64,000 nt of DNA, taken from NCBI GenBank assembly GCA_949358305.1, contig OX442314.1, positions 23,739,060-23,803,059 on the forward strand, written 5' to 3'. Below the pieces are notes generated by a model, which was not told the DNA's origin, made no database searches, and saw only the letters and a list, made by a program, of their open reading frames with translations. Source of the stretch: Strigamia acuminata (Eukaryota > Arthropoda > Chilopoda > Geophilomorpha > Linotaeniidae). Every line of letters begins with the position of its first letter. Within the stretch, counting starts at the first letter, position 1. Positions 9,757 to 21,408 of the stretch are shown here, one piece after another. The translations under genes and the position numbers were made by a program.

Positions 9757-12044
9757 ATGGTTCCTATCTTCTTCATCGTTTTTCTTTCCGGTTTTATATA
9801 TCCAGTAAGTCACTTATTATTTTTTTTAAACATCATTACAATATATTTCAATTTTTCTGAATTTAGTCAAAAGCCGAGAACTTAAAATTGCCTGTAAGTA
9901 TTTACTAATCAATTGATTTACACAAGAAAATATAAAGATTACAATAGATATATATATTTTTTTAGTTATGGGCAATTTTGGAGCAAAATAGCAAGTTTGA
10001 TGCGGAGGGCTTTCGAATCTGGGAAGAAGACATTGTCTTCCACGGAAAGAGTAAAGAGAATGTTATATCTGAAAGAACTGCTCGTAAAGACCTAAAATCC
10101 AGATGGCCTCAAGGAAAGATTCCGTACAAGATAGGTCCATCCTGTAAGATTTAAAACACCAATTTATAGTGCTATATTTTAATGGCAATAAATTCAAACA
10201 AAATAAAAATGCGAAGAGAACACGTGGATAATTTTTAGAATCTAATAGTTAATAGTGAGCATCTAATGTAAGCTCAAAGTGAAACACCACTATACGATGT
10301 CACTGCCACTAATTTGAATTTGTTACCAGACACATCAATTATCTGAATTTGAGGATATTTTCTCACAGTTAATTTCTTCACGTTGATTAAGTTATATATT
10401 GATTTCAGTAAACCAAAAAGAAAGCAGAATTGCAATCAATCAAGCCATGCAAAATTGGATGGATAATACATGCCTTGCATTTGCAAATTTACCAAATATT
10501 GATAATCAACCACATTTGGTGTTAGAGCATACAGGGACGGGGTAAAATTTACTACGATTTTGCTCCAGAATTCATATTTTTATTTATATTATTTATTATT
10601 CTAGCTGCACTTCTTGGGTTGGTATCCGTGATGAATACGTTACTAATCAGACTGTATCACTTGATTACCCTGGCTGTTCAACATCAGTAAGTAATATTAA
10701 TACCAACTAACTGAAAAAATGATAATATCCGAATTACATTATCGTAACATTATCAAGAAGCACAACCATTTGCACGGAGAGCTTAACTTCTTGTATTTGC
10801 AGGTGCCAGTTGTAGCCCATGAATTAGGCCATGCTATTGGATTATGGCATGAACAAGATCGCTTGGATCGTGATGCTTATTTGAATGTTTACACTAAGAA
10901 CATGGGCGAAGACGGACTTCATATGGAATATCCCTCTGATGACGTAATGATTTACGATGTACCGTACGAATATTCATCTCTTATGCAGTATACACCAGAT
11001 GTAAGTTATGTATAAACCAATCGAATTAACTTTTCTTTCGTCAAAATGTGATATTTTTTTATATTTTGAAATAGGCATATTCCGCGAATGGTAAACTTAC
11101 TCTCGTTCCAAAAGACCCACTGGCATTTCCATTAATGGGAAATGCAGAAAAGATTACATTTCTCGATTATAAATTGGTTAATCGAATGTACAACTGCTCA
11201 GGTACAAATTTTGATATATTTCATAAATATTCATGACTGTATATAAATATTTTTTTCTTGGATTAACAGCCAAATGCAAAAATCCCCCGTCGTGTCAAAA
11301 TGGTGGATATGCCACATGGAATAATAAAAAGGGATGTCGATGTGAATGCCCACCTGGATTTTCTGGTTACATTTGTCAAATCAAAGTTGATTTTGGTATG
11401 ATTGGGTTCACGTCCACCTTACATACTTATCATTTATTCTGTGCATGTGATAAATTAAAGCAAAAATGGTTTTTTCAGAACCTCCTTGCGGTGGAAAAAT
11501 TACAACTCCAACACGGTTTCAAAGTCCTAATTACCCGAATAATCATCCTGCAGGCCTGCGATGTGCTTGGCTAATTGAGGTAACTTTTACATGCATTAAA
11601 GCATTTGGTAAATACTTCCAATTCTGCAATCCTCTGTTCCAAGTCGAAAGATCGAACAAACATTAACTGCCAATTTAAAAAACAATTACTTAACATATTA
11701 TTTGTTTCATACCAGGCTCCTCGTGGTAAAGTTCCTTCACTCTACTTCCATGATTTTGATCTCATGGTACGTGCAGGAGATGACAATAAGTGTTACTGGA
11801 GTGCCTTACGCATAAGAAAAGGAGATCTAATGAATGATGATCCTGGTGAAATGTAAGAATTAATACCAAATTCAATAGAAATGCAATTGTGATTAAACTA
11901 AAAGCGTACATAATTTTTACTAGACATTGCGTTGATGAACTTCACCATCGTTCACTTGTAGGTAAAGGTAATCAGATGCTTCTAGTCCTCACTTCAATGT
12001 ATGACTCAGCAAGAGGTTTTGATGTATCAGTTAAATTTGTATAA
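9757..12044 (+). CDS. Secreted astacin metalloprotease B (astacin-EGF-CUB), 11 exons, intact
   Basis: The 11 coding exons are 9757-9804, 9867-9893, 9966-10143, 10409-10541, 10605-10686, 10803-11000, 11075-11201, 11270-11395, 11479-11579, 11716-11852 and 11924-12044. They sum to 1278 nt, 425 residues, with every junction GT/AG and in phase. Residues 1-16 are a signal peptide. A short propeptide follows, ending near RWPQGKIPY (~75), where mature astacins begin. Catalytic residues are in HELGHAIGLWHEQDRLDRD (zinc His and Glu at 162-172), with Met-turn SLMQY near 215-219. Four Cys match the two astacin disulfides. An EGF module with six Cys (~265-306) and a CUB domain with four Cys (307-425) complete it. 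The usual family Met-turn is MHY; here it is MQY, as in all paralogs of this cluster. The natural substrate is unknown. Confidence 0.92.
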
Positions 12045-12286
12045 ATTTAAAACCTTAAATAAAAATATAAAGAAAAGGTGTAAATATATTTGCTAAATTT
12101 GCTAAATTTGCTAAATTTTGCTTCTCACTGTGAATGCTGGAACCGGTTAACATGAACAATAATTTACAATTGTTATTTAAAGTCACCAACCCTTTGGAAT
12201 TGAAATGAATTTATTTAACGAATCTTAAAAATTTAATTCACACACATGCAATAATGAATCTCTGGCTGTTGAAGAATTTGTTACGG
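12045..12286. repeat. Left flank of a repeated element that carries a minisatellite
   Basis: After the AATAAA of gene B, DNA from about 12118 (GTGAATGCTGGAACCGG and onward) recurs at 20391 and 20721. In two of the three places it leads directly into the same ATGGGACGGAA minisatellite. The element is a dispersed repeat of unknown class. Confidence 0.7.
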
Positions 12287-12826
12287 AATGGGACGGAAAT
12301 GGAACGTAATGGGACGGAAATGGGGCGTGATGAGACGGAAATGGGACGTAATGGGACGGAAATGGGACGTGATGGGACGGAAATGGGACGGGAATGGGAC
12401 GTAATGGGACGGAAATGGGACGTGATGGGACGGAAATGGGACGTGATGGGACGGAAATGGGACGTGATGGGACGGAAATGGGACGTAATGGGACGTGATG
12501 GGACGGAAATGGGACGTGATGGGACGGAAATGGGACGGAAATGGGACGGAAATGGGACGTGATGAGACGGAAATGGGACGGAAATGGGACGTGATGAGAC
12601 GGAAATGGGACGTGATGGGACGGAAATGGGACGTGATGGGACGGAAATGGGACGGAAATGGGACGGAAATGGGACGTAATAGGACGGAAATGGGACGTGA
12701 TGGGACGGAAATGGGACATGATGGGACGGAAATGGGACGTAATGGGACGGAAATGGGACGTAAAGGGACGGAAATGGGACGTAATGGGACGGGAATGGGA
12801 CGTGATGGGACGGAAATGGGACGGAA
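12287..12826. repeat. Minisatellite of 10/11-bp units (ATGGGACGGAA / ATGGGACGTG)
   Basis: About 540 bp is built of 11-nt ATGGGACGGAA and 10-nt ATGGGACGTR units, often alternating as a 21-nt pair. Because 21 is divisible by 3 and the units lack stops, long frames are open on both strands. They are a by-product and not genes. A shorter array of the same unit lies at 20541-20675. Confidence 0.95.
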
Positions 12827-12960
12827 AGCACTCCAAAAACTAATACAGTAGCACTAAGACTTCAACATTTCTCTCCTTCTGATCTCATGAATAACAGGAC
12901 ATCTTTATCTTATCTTATCAAAAAACGAGATCCCAACTTGTGTGCACCTTGTGTGTCTTA
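12827..12960. repeat. Right flank of the minisatellite-bearing element
   Basis: CACTCCAAAAACTAATACAG through ACTTGTGTGCACC is repeated with few changes at 21175-21300. The two copies therefore share left flank, minisatellite and right flank, which defines one dispersed element of about 0.8-0.9 kb. Confidence 0.7.
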
Positions 12961-13080
12961 CTGATAGATGAAAAAAAGGACAAGTTTTAATTTCGTTTTT
13001 AACATATTTATTTTATACGTGCCATAATATGTATGTAGTGTACTAGTATACGTGACTACTGAATGCAGTTAGAGCGTACA

Positions 13081-14176
13081 TTATAAATCAGCGTCAATAG
13101 AAATCCATTCAGGTAGGTAAGATGAATTGTACAAAAACTTTTTAAGAAAAAACGAGTCATTCCGTAAATAATTATTAAAATAAACCACCTGACCACCAGT
13201 TAAATAAGCCACCCAAAAACTAAAAGTACCAACAGTGATTATACTGTGGTTGCACTGAGTGAGCAGTGCCATGTCTCGCCCGGACGATCTCGAATTACCA
13301 TTCCAACAAAAATGTACATCTCTCAAACTATTATCGATATTCTTTTTACACCAATTCAAGTCATCGCTACACACGACAAATACACAATCCTTAAATTGAC
13401 TTCGAAAATAATTCATGGCTTCAGTAAAAAACTCCGAATTTGCCAACACCCCGTTGTATAAATATTTCATCAAAGGCACGTAATCGTCTCGTCGCACGTG
13501 CACCCCAATAAAAGTAGTGTTCTCTGATTTTCTTAATGACTCCAGGTGCGTTTGAGCATCGTGTACGAAGTTATGTTTAAATCGAAACTCTCTCTTGACA
13601 TCATCTCGTATGTGATGAAAAAATGTCCACGAGTTCGGAAACCCTGCAATTTCGGTGAAGTTGCACCCAAATTCAGAATATTCATCACTCATCCAATCGT
13701 GAATCTCGTGTTCAGTCCATACGCTTGTGTTGTATACTTTTTGATTGACCACGGGAATCGAAGTGTCGAAATATTTATTTAATTCGTCTTTCATTGACTT
13801 CTGTAGATACGGCGCGTGCCCATTAATTGGAGCCAGTGCTAAGAGCGTGGCGTATTGGCCCATCGAGTTTCCTAACCGACCTATGAAAGCAAACGGTTTA
13901 ACTTTGGGTCTGTGCAAATCGGCTGAAATCAAGTGTAAACTCACCGAGATAATTTATTGTCATTGGACAACGGAAATTGTAAGACTTTGAGCCGCCTTTT
14001 GAAAATGCAACTTGTAAGTTTGTATCCATCGATTGACACACACAATTGCGAGAATTTACAATTGGGTTATTCGATAGTAATTGAAATATTAAAACGCACA
14101 GAGTAAATGACAAATAAAGAATCGCAACAGATTCTAAAAGAAGGCAAAACAATTTGATATTTCTTTTTTTAACCAT
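13081..14176 (-). CDS. GT11-family alpha-1,2-fucosyltransferase-like gene
   Basis: This would add fucose in alpha-1,2 linkage to glycans in the Golgi. Read on the minus strand, exon 1 (14176-13945) encodes a short basic N-terminus and one membrane helix (about residues 8-30), which makes a type II protein. Exon 2 (13922-13081) has the GT11 motifs. These are FIGRLGNSMGQY, the donor-binding HVRRDDYV, VVCSDDLNWC, and DMALLTQCNHSIITVGTFSF near the end. The two frames differ; removing 22 nt (GTGAGT...TTTCAG, 13923-13944) joins them in phase and gives about 357 residues, a normal GT11 length. Whether that is a real micro-intron or a frameshift in a pseudogene is open. An alternative ATG at 14266 is in frame. 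The gene runs against the surrounding astacins. Confidence 0.82.
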
Positions 14177-15610
14177 AGTTGTGCAACCGGATGCTACAAA
14201 AATGAAGAAGTTGGTGGTTTTCCTCAAGATGAGTGATAATCTACGAGAAGTTGATAATATTTGCATCCTAATTTAACTAATAAAAAAACGTTAATTTTAT
14301 TTGTTTAATTTGTGCTTTCACCAAGTATGTAAAAAAGCAGCATTAAAGAAAGTAATGGAACAGAAGTGTAATTTAAGTAATAAATCGTACCTTTGTTATC
14401 AAAACAAGAAATGAAAGCAATAACATCCGTAATTTGTAACCTTTCATGCAAATAATACAAACCCAACCATTAAGGTAATCTTATAAATACCATAATAAAT
14501 TAGCTTGCTTTGTTTTATTGGCATTGATCATTTTACTATCAATTTCAAAAAATTTTAAATCCGTAACACACAAATTAAGTAATCGTATCGATCAATTTGG
14601 CAAAAAGTGACATTCAAATTTAACAAAAAAATAAAAAAAAAAAATAAAAAAAATAACGTTTACAACAATTTTTTGGCCATATTCAGCTACAAGTTTGCTG
14701 TGTGGATTTTTATCTGACAGTATAACAGCTCTTTCACATTTATGTACAAACTTATGCTGTGGCCTGTGACCATCAATGCAACGGTCCTGTCACCAGGTAA
14801 AGCTGTGGCTCCAAAAAAATTCTGGAATCCACACAAGCACTTGGGCAACAGAAAGTGGCAAATATGGTCAAGACAGTCCTAACTTCACCAGTAAGGTGAA
14901 GAATCGCATGCGTTCATTTTCTGTAACTCTCGGCCATGGTATTGCCATCCTCTGGAATCTCAGCATCCCAGATGGGCCATGTGTTGGTGATATTGTTTGG
15001 TGCGTCACAATCAGGTGGCGTACAAGCGTATTTGAATATATTTGTATACTAAGAGAATAAATCTCACTTCCTGTTTAACATGCACATATAAGACGTGTCC
15101 AGTTGTGTCTCCAACCACATCCTGATGCAAATGACCCCATCCAAGCATAATCTCAACACCATGCTTAAAATTAAAATTACAGCAGAGAATAAACCATCCG
15201 ATACCGCTAACGATCTAGTCCATGACCACTAAAGTTGTTTCTTGGTCTAATAGAAATTCAGAAATACTTTGATACATTGCGAATTATTTGTGACACACTT
15301 TGTTTTGTGTTTTTCAAGACTTAAAGTGACGAGTTTGCGGTTTTCCGCTTTCGTGTTTTTGCAATTATGAACATTTGGTGAAAAATAAACAGCCAAGACA
15401 AAAAATAAGCAAAAATTACGGGCAATTCATTATGACATGTTATTGACAGTTGAATACCGTTTTTTCACCTTAAATTAATCCTATACAAAACTTATAGTGC
15501 AAATATAAAATGTAAACATCAATTTCGTCTGCATTCAAAAATGAAGCCTACATAAAATCTTGTTACAATAAAATGCACTTGTTCATTTATATCATTCACT
15601 AATATTCACG
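14177..15610. other. Intergenic region between GT11 and astacin gene C
   Basis: AT-rich DNA. A 94-codon frame at 14776-15060 matches nothing I know and is flanked by low-complexity A-rich sequence. No element termini were recognised. Gene C starts at 15611 without a clear TATA box. Confidence 0.35.
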
Positions 15611-18517
15611 ATGTCACCTATCTACTTCATCCTTATTCTTGTAGCAGTCATTTATCAATCAGAGGTAAGCAAGTCTAGAAAATAGTTTTATCACATTACT
15701 GTCGTCTTCCACTTTCTTAATTTAGTCACTCACAGAAAAACTTCAATTGCCTGTAAGTACTTAATCGAATGTGTTCACATTTATCAGAGCTCAATGCAAT
15801 GTGATATTACATATTTTGTAATATTAGACATGGGGAATTCTGAAGCACAATAGCAAGTTTGATGAAGATGGTTATCCAATTTGGGAAGGAGATATCCTCT
15901 TCCATGGAAACAATAAAAACGACGTAATATCTGAAAGAAATGCACGTAAAGATCTCAATTCAAGATGGCCCCAAGGAAGAATTCCTTACAAGATCGACAG
16001 TACTTGTAAGTGTTAAAACCATTTGGATGGTAAAAAAAGCACCTTTACCCCTATAAGATTTTATACTGCCTACAACACTTCAAATATACAATCAACATGT
16101 TTATTTAAATTTTCTAATAATTTTTAGTAAACCAACAAGAAAGTAGGAGTGCAATCACTGAGGCCATGCAATTATGGATGGATAATACATGTGTTACTTT
16201 TGTAAACTCACCAACTATACAAGTACGTGATCAACCTCATTTGGTGTTAAAGCAAGCAGGAACTGGGTAATTATAAACTCAATACAATCTAACTCACTTC
16301 AAGGTTGGCCTAACTCCCATTGGCCGAACTTTATTACCCTTAACTAGCGACTGTGCACTACTGCATGGAAAAGTAGTTTTGTTTATTTTTAATTGTTTCG
16401 AGTATTCTAATTATGTCTGCACAACATTTAAGTAGCAAAACATGTTTATCTGCAATTTTAAACCGACTTTCGAAAGCAGATAAAGCAAATTACCAATGAT
16501 GAGTCTAGTCTACGATTTTATTATCCTATTCCCTTATTCCAGATGCAATTCTTGGGTTGGCATTCAAGATGAATATATAACCAATCAAACTCTATCGCTG
16601 GACGGCGATTGCTCGACAGTGGTAAGTGGTATTAATCATTTAAGAGTACACCGAAAAGATATGTCACATCTTATATCTACAGGTTGGTACTATTGCTCAC
16701 GAATTAGGCCATGCCATCGGGTTATGGCACACACAAGACCGTTTAGATCGTGACAGTTATTTGGAAGTTTATAAAAACAACATGGGCAGTAACTCAATAT
16801 ACTTCGAAACCGCCAACAATGACGTAATGCATTATGATGTGCCATATGAGTACACATCCATTATGCAATACCCACCAGATGTAATTGAATGAATATTGAG
16901 CAATCCCGTCAAATTGGAATTAATTTTGTCACTAATTTGTTTTTAATAGGCTTTTAACAACAATGGTAAACTCACACTCGTTCCAAAAGATCCGATGGCA
17001 TTGCCACATATGGGCAATTTTGAGAAAATCACGCATTTGGATTTTAAACTAGTTAATCGAATGTACAATTGCTCAGGTGCACACTTAAATATCTGTAAAA
17101 AATATCCATAAAAATATAATTTTTTTCTTTGATTATCAGATAATAGGTGTAAGAATCCTCCATCTTGTCAAAATGGAGGATATGCCACGTGGAATAATAA
17201 AAAAGGATGTAGATGTGAATGCCCTGCAGGATTTAATGGTCCCAACTGCCAAAGCAGAGTTCACGTTGGTATGCACACACAATTCCATTTTTGAAATTAC
17301 CGTATATCGTCGATTCTAAAGGTGGAAACACAAGAGAGCAGGTAAAATTTAAAAGCTTGCTTTTACTTGAAAAAGCGGATAAAAGCTCGCCCGCTTGAGC
17401 AAACACAAGCTTGCGTTTTTATTCAAAACTTTGTTTTGAAGCGAGCTTGTACTCACCTGCTCTGATCAAACTGAGTTTGATTTACCAGCTTCAAGCTTGC
17501 TGGTGTTTTGGTCATGTGACTTTGACAGCCAATCAGAATCGTGAGGAAATTCTTGGAGGAGATTTTGGTGAAAATTTCTGATAGCCAGCTAGCTTGAGTT
17601 TGCCAGTTAAGCTGGTAAGCCAAAAGCTGGTCAAGTGAGCTTGTAAATGACTCCTTCTTTAAACTTGTACTAGCACGCTTGGGAATTTTACCCGCTCCCT
17701 TGTGTTTCCACTTTTAGACGTACTTTTTTCCCCATATAAACATCTCTAAAAACGCGTTGCATCTTACAATAGATGATAATAAAAAAAATACGGTATTTAT
17801 TTACAGTAGAGTCGATTATCCGAACTTCGGTTGTAAACGACTGGTTACGATCGATATTTTACATTAATTTTTATCAAATGTTTAATTGATTTTAAACGGT
17901 TTTTTTATTATACATTGTACATAAGCCTAATATCTGATTATGCGAACAAATCGGTTTTATGAACTCCTGTGTACATAATCGACACACTGTATATATTTTT
18001 TTTATTGCTGCAGAGCCTCCTTGTGGTAGAAAGATTACTACTTCAACACGATTTCAAACTGCTAACTATCCTGACAATCATTCAGCTAATCTGCGATGTG
18101 CTTGGCTAATTGAAGTAGATTTGTATTCGAATAACAAGCAAGTTTTTCTCTAGTGAATGACAAGTGTATTCTCCTAACACCAGGCTCCTCGTGGAAAAGT
18201 CCCTCAGTTATTTTTTCACGACTTCAGTCTGATGGGACGTGCAGAAATTGATAATAAGTGCTATTGGAGCGCTTTACGCGTAAGAAATGGAAATTTAATG
18301 AATGATGATCCTGGCGAAATGTAAGAAAATTAATTCCATAATCATTTGTCATAACGTACCTAAGTCTAAGACTAAAAGAAAATTTAATTTCAATAGATAT
18401 TGCGCAGATGATCTTCACCAAAGATCAATTAGAGGTAAAAGTAACCAAATACTTCTTGTCTTTACAACAGCGTATGATGGCGCACGAGGTTTTGATATAT
18501 CTGTTACTTTTGTATAA
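15611..18517 (+). CDS. Secreted astacin metalloprotease C, intact but with altered zinc-site helix
   Basis: Exons: 15611-15664, 15726-15752, 15828-16005, 16128-16266, 16543-16621, 16683-16880, 16950-17076, 17140-17268, 18014-18114, 18184-18320, 18397-18517. They total 1290 nt, 429 residues, all in phase. Layout is signal peptide, propeptide, astacin, EGF, CUB as in gene B. The propeptide keeps WEGD (residues 47-50), close to the FxGD aspartate-switch motif of astacin propeptides. The zinc site reads HELGHAIGLWHTQDRLDRD. The Glu that normally follows the third zinc His is Thr here, unlike all the other copies. In the family that Glu binds the new N-terminus after activation, so activation or stability may differ. 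The zinc ligands, catalytic Glu and MQY Met-turn are kept. Intron 8 (745 nt) holds two transposon insertions. Confidence 0.9.
17316..17717. mobile_element. MITE with ~32-bp terminal inverted repeats in intron 8 of gene C
   Basis: The ends are inverted copies: CTAAAGGTGGAAACACAAGA at the left and its near-complement, ending GTGTTTCCACTTTTAG, at the right. Similarity continues inward for about 30 bp. There is no coding capacity. The target duplication is not clear, so the superfamily is open. Confidence 0.8.
17804..17989. mobile_element. Small TA-flanked Tc1/mariner-pogo-like MITE
   Basis: The left end is CAGTAGAGTCGATTATCCGA and the right end, reversed, is CAGTGTGTCGATTATGTAC. Both are flanked by TA, as expected for Tc1/mariner-pogo elements. 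It ends only 24 nt before exon 9 of astacin gene C, inside the region where its branch point and pyrimidine tract should lie. Confidence 0.75.
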
Positions 18518-19313
18518 ATTACTGTAGTAAGTAATTCACTCTAAAATGGAATTTGAAGTAAAAATAAAATTTGTTCAATCTGGTAAATCAGACAGGTGAG
18601 CACCTCGGTGCTCATTGTTGATAAATAGTTGCAATGAATTATCTTCAGTTAAATAGAATGTGATTATAGAAATATTATACATGTCAATGGAAACAGTGTC
18701 TGTTGTCAGGGTTCAAAATGTCTATTGATAAGTAAAATAATAAACGTTAGCAATTTTTTCAAGAAGATGTAGGAAGAAAGTCTCAATAACAAAGTCATTT
18801 GTTTATTACAATGACATTTGTTACAAAATTGTTTAAAAAAAATTTTAAAAAAAAATTAATTTAAAAAAAGTTATTAAGACTTCACCAGTTTGTGACTTTT
18901 GGCCCACCCTGTATTAATATGGAAAGTTTTTTTTTAGAAAATATGACACTACCAGTCAACATGTTTGTGTTTCAGATTATTTTCCACAACATGTTCACTT
19001 ATAGTTTACACAGTGTTTCAAATTCATGATTGTGTAACTTTGACTACAAAATAAACACACTGGACCTGTCAATCATTTTTTGGCATTAAAGCTTAGTTTT
19101 TTTTATTTTCCTCTTTTCTAAGCCACTTTGAGCAGTTTAAATAAAGATCAAAACTCAAAGTAAGTCCATGTTACGCGAGTTATGACACATGAATATAATA
19201 AGTCATGACAAATTTTTATTACTTCCGTCTTTTGAATGGCATTTACATGAAGATAGGTCACACATCCTTCCAAAATTGAACTAAAGCATTAAAAAATATA
19301 TATATTTTTTTAC
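18518..19313. other. Intergenic after gene C; one half of a mariner-like MITE
   Basis: Around 18870-18912 the sequence GACTTTTGGCCCACCCTGTA matches the right terminus of the complete element at 21409-21785, so a broken copy is present. The rest is AT-rich with no gene seen. Confidence 0.45.
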
Positions 19314-19517
19314 CTGGTTCCATTTGTTACTAATTTCTCTGGTACGGCATCAGCCCAGAATCCTTCAGTGTCAACCAAGTTCGGATAAGCATATCGTGGA
19401 AGGTGTTCAATATTTTCTGGATTTTGGGCAGTCACTCCAATTCTAAGAGCACCGCTCCATTCGTGGATCTGAGTGACTACAATTGTCACGTGCATGCTAA
19501 CCTCCAATGGCATTTTG
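19314..19517 (-). pseudogene. Isolated exon encoding part of a Neuralized homology repeat (NHR)
   Basis: A 204-nt minus-strand exon has an intact acceptor (TTTTAACAG) and donor (CAG|GTAAAA) and an open frame. It encodes HEWSGALRIGVTAQNP, then LPRYAYPNLVDTEGFW and ADAVPEKL. This resembles the NHR domain of Neuralized-type E3 ligases (WSGALRxGxT, PxYAxPDL, GFWAxALPE). Neither the preceding nor the following NHR exon could be found within 0.8 kb on either side. It is therefore more likely a captured or left-over exon than a working gene. A gene with very long introns is the alternative. Confidence 0.6.
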
Positions 19518-20390
19518 CTGTTAAAACAAGGTTAATAATCTCATTGAACCATTGTGTGTTGTCATGTCTACCTGAACGTGATTCCGTGACAAAAACTGTC
19601 CAATCGGGTTGCTCTCGTTTCTTCTTCTTCAATGATAATATTTGTGCCATGGGTGCTATGAAACAGCATCCTCCAACACCCCTTTCACTTCTTTCAGTCA
19701 CCATTTATGACCATAAATGATAAATGGCAAATGATTACTAAAGATCAATAGGTTGGCCATTATATTTATCGAAGTGTGTCCTGCAGACTTAACCAGTGAT
19801 AGCAATAACCTGCTGATTGAAAATCAAAATTGATTATCCACGGCGTATAATTTATTACTTGTAATCCTAAAAATTATCACTCCAGGTGATGAACTTTGTT
19901 TTGTAAACAATCATCACTAGTTTTAAACTGTTAAATGTTGTTATTGTAACCATGACAACTACGATAAACAAGTCTGACAAAAGTGTGCCAGTTAGAAAAA
20001 CAAGAGAAATATGAATGAAAATAGAATGAATTCCATTTTACTTTACTCGTATGACCCTATAAGTGATTCTAAAATTGTAAATCCTGTTTTGAATTGTTGA
20101 CATTTAAACTAGAGTATCAAATATTGATCGTTTTTATGACCTAGGTAGACGAATTCAGGCCAGTTCTTATTCCAGACAGCAATTGAAACTATTTGGACCA
20201 GATGTAATAAGCTCTTACCTGAACATTCATCTGACATACCGGTATGCCAAAGTGGCGAGCTACTTGAAAAGGATAAAATCATGTCTGTTGATCGACGGAT
20301 CAGAGTATAGCGACGATTGCTATAACTTGTGCTTTGATCGATTTTAGCCACGGCGCATGAGCTGCCAGACCCCGCCTTGTGCCACCGTGG
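19518..20390. other. Intergenic, no gene seen
   Basis: AT-rich. Short frames only, none with a known domain. Confidence 0.35.
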
Positions 20391-20690
20391 GACCTGTTAA
20401 CATGAACAATAATTTACAATTGTTATTTAAACTCACCAAACTTTTGGAATAGAAATGGATTTATTAATTTATTTAACGAATCTTAAAAATTTAATTCACA
20501 CACATGCAATAATGAATCTCTGGCTGTTGAAGAATTTGTTGCGGAATGGGACGGAAATGGGACGGAAATGGGACGTAATGGGACGGTAATGGGACGGAAA
20601 TGGGACGGAAATGGGACGAAAATGGGACGGAAATGGGACGGAAATGGGACGGAAATGGGACGGAAATGGGACGGAACAGTATTATTGGGT
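20391..20690. repeat. Second copy of the minisatellite-bearing element (short array)
   Basis: The left flank matches 12139-12286. A 135-bp array of ATGGGACGGAA units (20541-20675) follows. The array is much shorter than at 12.3 kb, which shows unit-number change between copies. Confidence 0.85.
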
Positions 20691-20720
20691 TGCAGAGGGC
20701 CGCCTGGTCATTCTGTGTCA

Positions 20721-20877
20721 TTTTGCTTCTCATTGTGAATGCTGGGACCGGTTAACATGAACAATAATTTACAATTGTTATTTAAAGTCACCAACCCTTT
20801 GGAATTGAAATGAATTTATTAATTTATTTAACGAATCTTAAAAATTTAATTCACACACATGCAATAATGAATCTCGA
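20721..20877. repeat. Third copy of the left flank of the minisatellite element
   Basis: The sequence from GTGAATGCTGGGACCGG to CAATAATGAATCTC repeats the flank at 12118 and 20391, but is followed by GC-rich palindromic DNA instead of the minisatellite. Confidence 0.8.
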
Positions 20878-21050
20878 CGTTCGGCCGACGTTCACAAACG
20901 GCAGACGGGTGGCCGAACGCGGCGTAAGTGTGGGCCGAACAACCCGGTATCGGTGCACCATAGTTGCGCAGTACCGGGTTTTCGCTATACCGGGTCGTTC
21001 GGCCCGTTCAGCCGTTCGGCCTTTTACTATGTGCCGAACCTGGCATTATA
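20878..21050. repeat. GC-rich block of inverted GTTCGGC/GCCGAAC motifs
   Basis: GTTCGGCC, GCCGAAC, CCGGTATC and ACCGGG motifs recur in both orientations over about 170 bp, and the block could fold extensively. Similar CGAACACTCG/GTTCGG motifs fill 46741-46915. No coding sense. Confidence 0.6.
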
Positions 21051-21174
21051 AATAATCTAACATTCTTCTTATAAAATTATTTGTAAAATACGATACACCA
21101 GTATAAATCGCAAAAATTTTTGTGGGGTTCTTTATAACGTACACACATGCTTGCCTTGAAATTACTTGTATTAG

Positions 21175-21310
21175 CACTCCAAAAACTAATACAGTATGGT
21201 AGCACTAAGACTTCAACATTTCTCTCCTTCTGATCTTATGAATAACAGGACATCTTTATCTTATCTTATCAAAAAAAGAGATCCCAACTTGTGTGCACCT
21301 AACAACGATT
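21175..21310. repeat. Copy of the right flank of the minisatellite element
   Basis: It matches 12827-12960 almost base for base, with small indels. Together with 20391 or 20721 it brackets a second, partly rearranged copy of the element. Confidence 0.75.
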
Positions 21311-21408
21311 GTTCCGAACTGATTCAATTGTGTTCATCAGTGAGTACGAAATCGGCATTTTCTGCCACTTTTGTCTTGTAGGCATATTATACCTTAAATT
21401 CATTTGTA

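Noticed and set aside
12287-12826. CRISPR-like or other regularly spaced array
   Set aside because: Units are contiguous 10/11-mers without spacers, in a eukaryotic genome.
12225-12836. Long open frames on both strands (about 200 residues, PFPSHHV-type repeats)
   Set aside because: They arise because the minisatellite unit pair is 21 nt and lacks stops. Frames are open on both strands and composition is purely repetitive.
14776-15060. 94-codon open frame as a gene
   Set aside because: No domain, no splice partner and no conserved copy elsewhere in the window.
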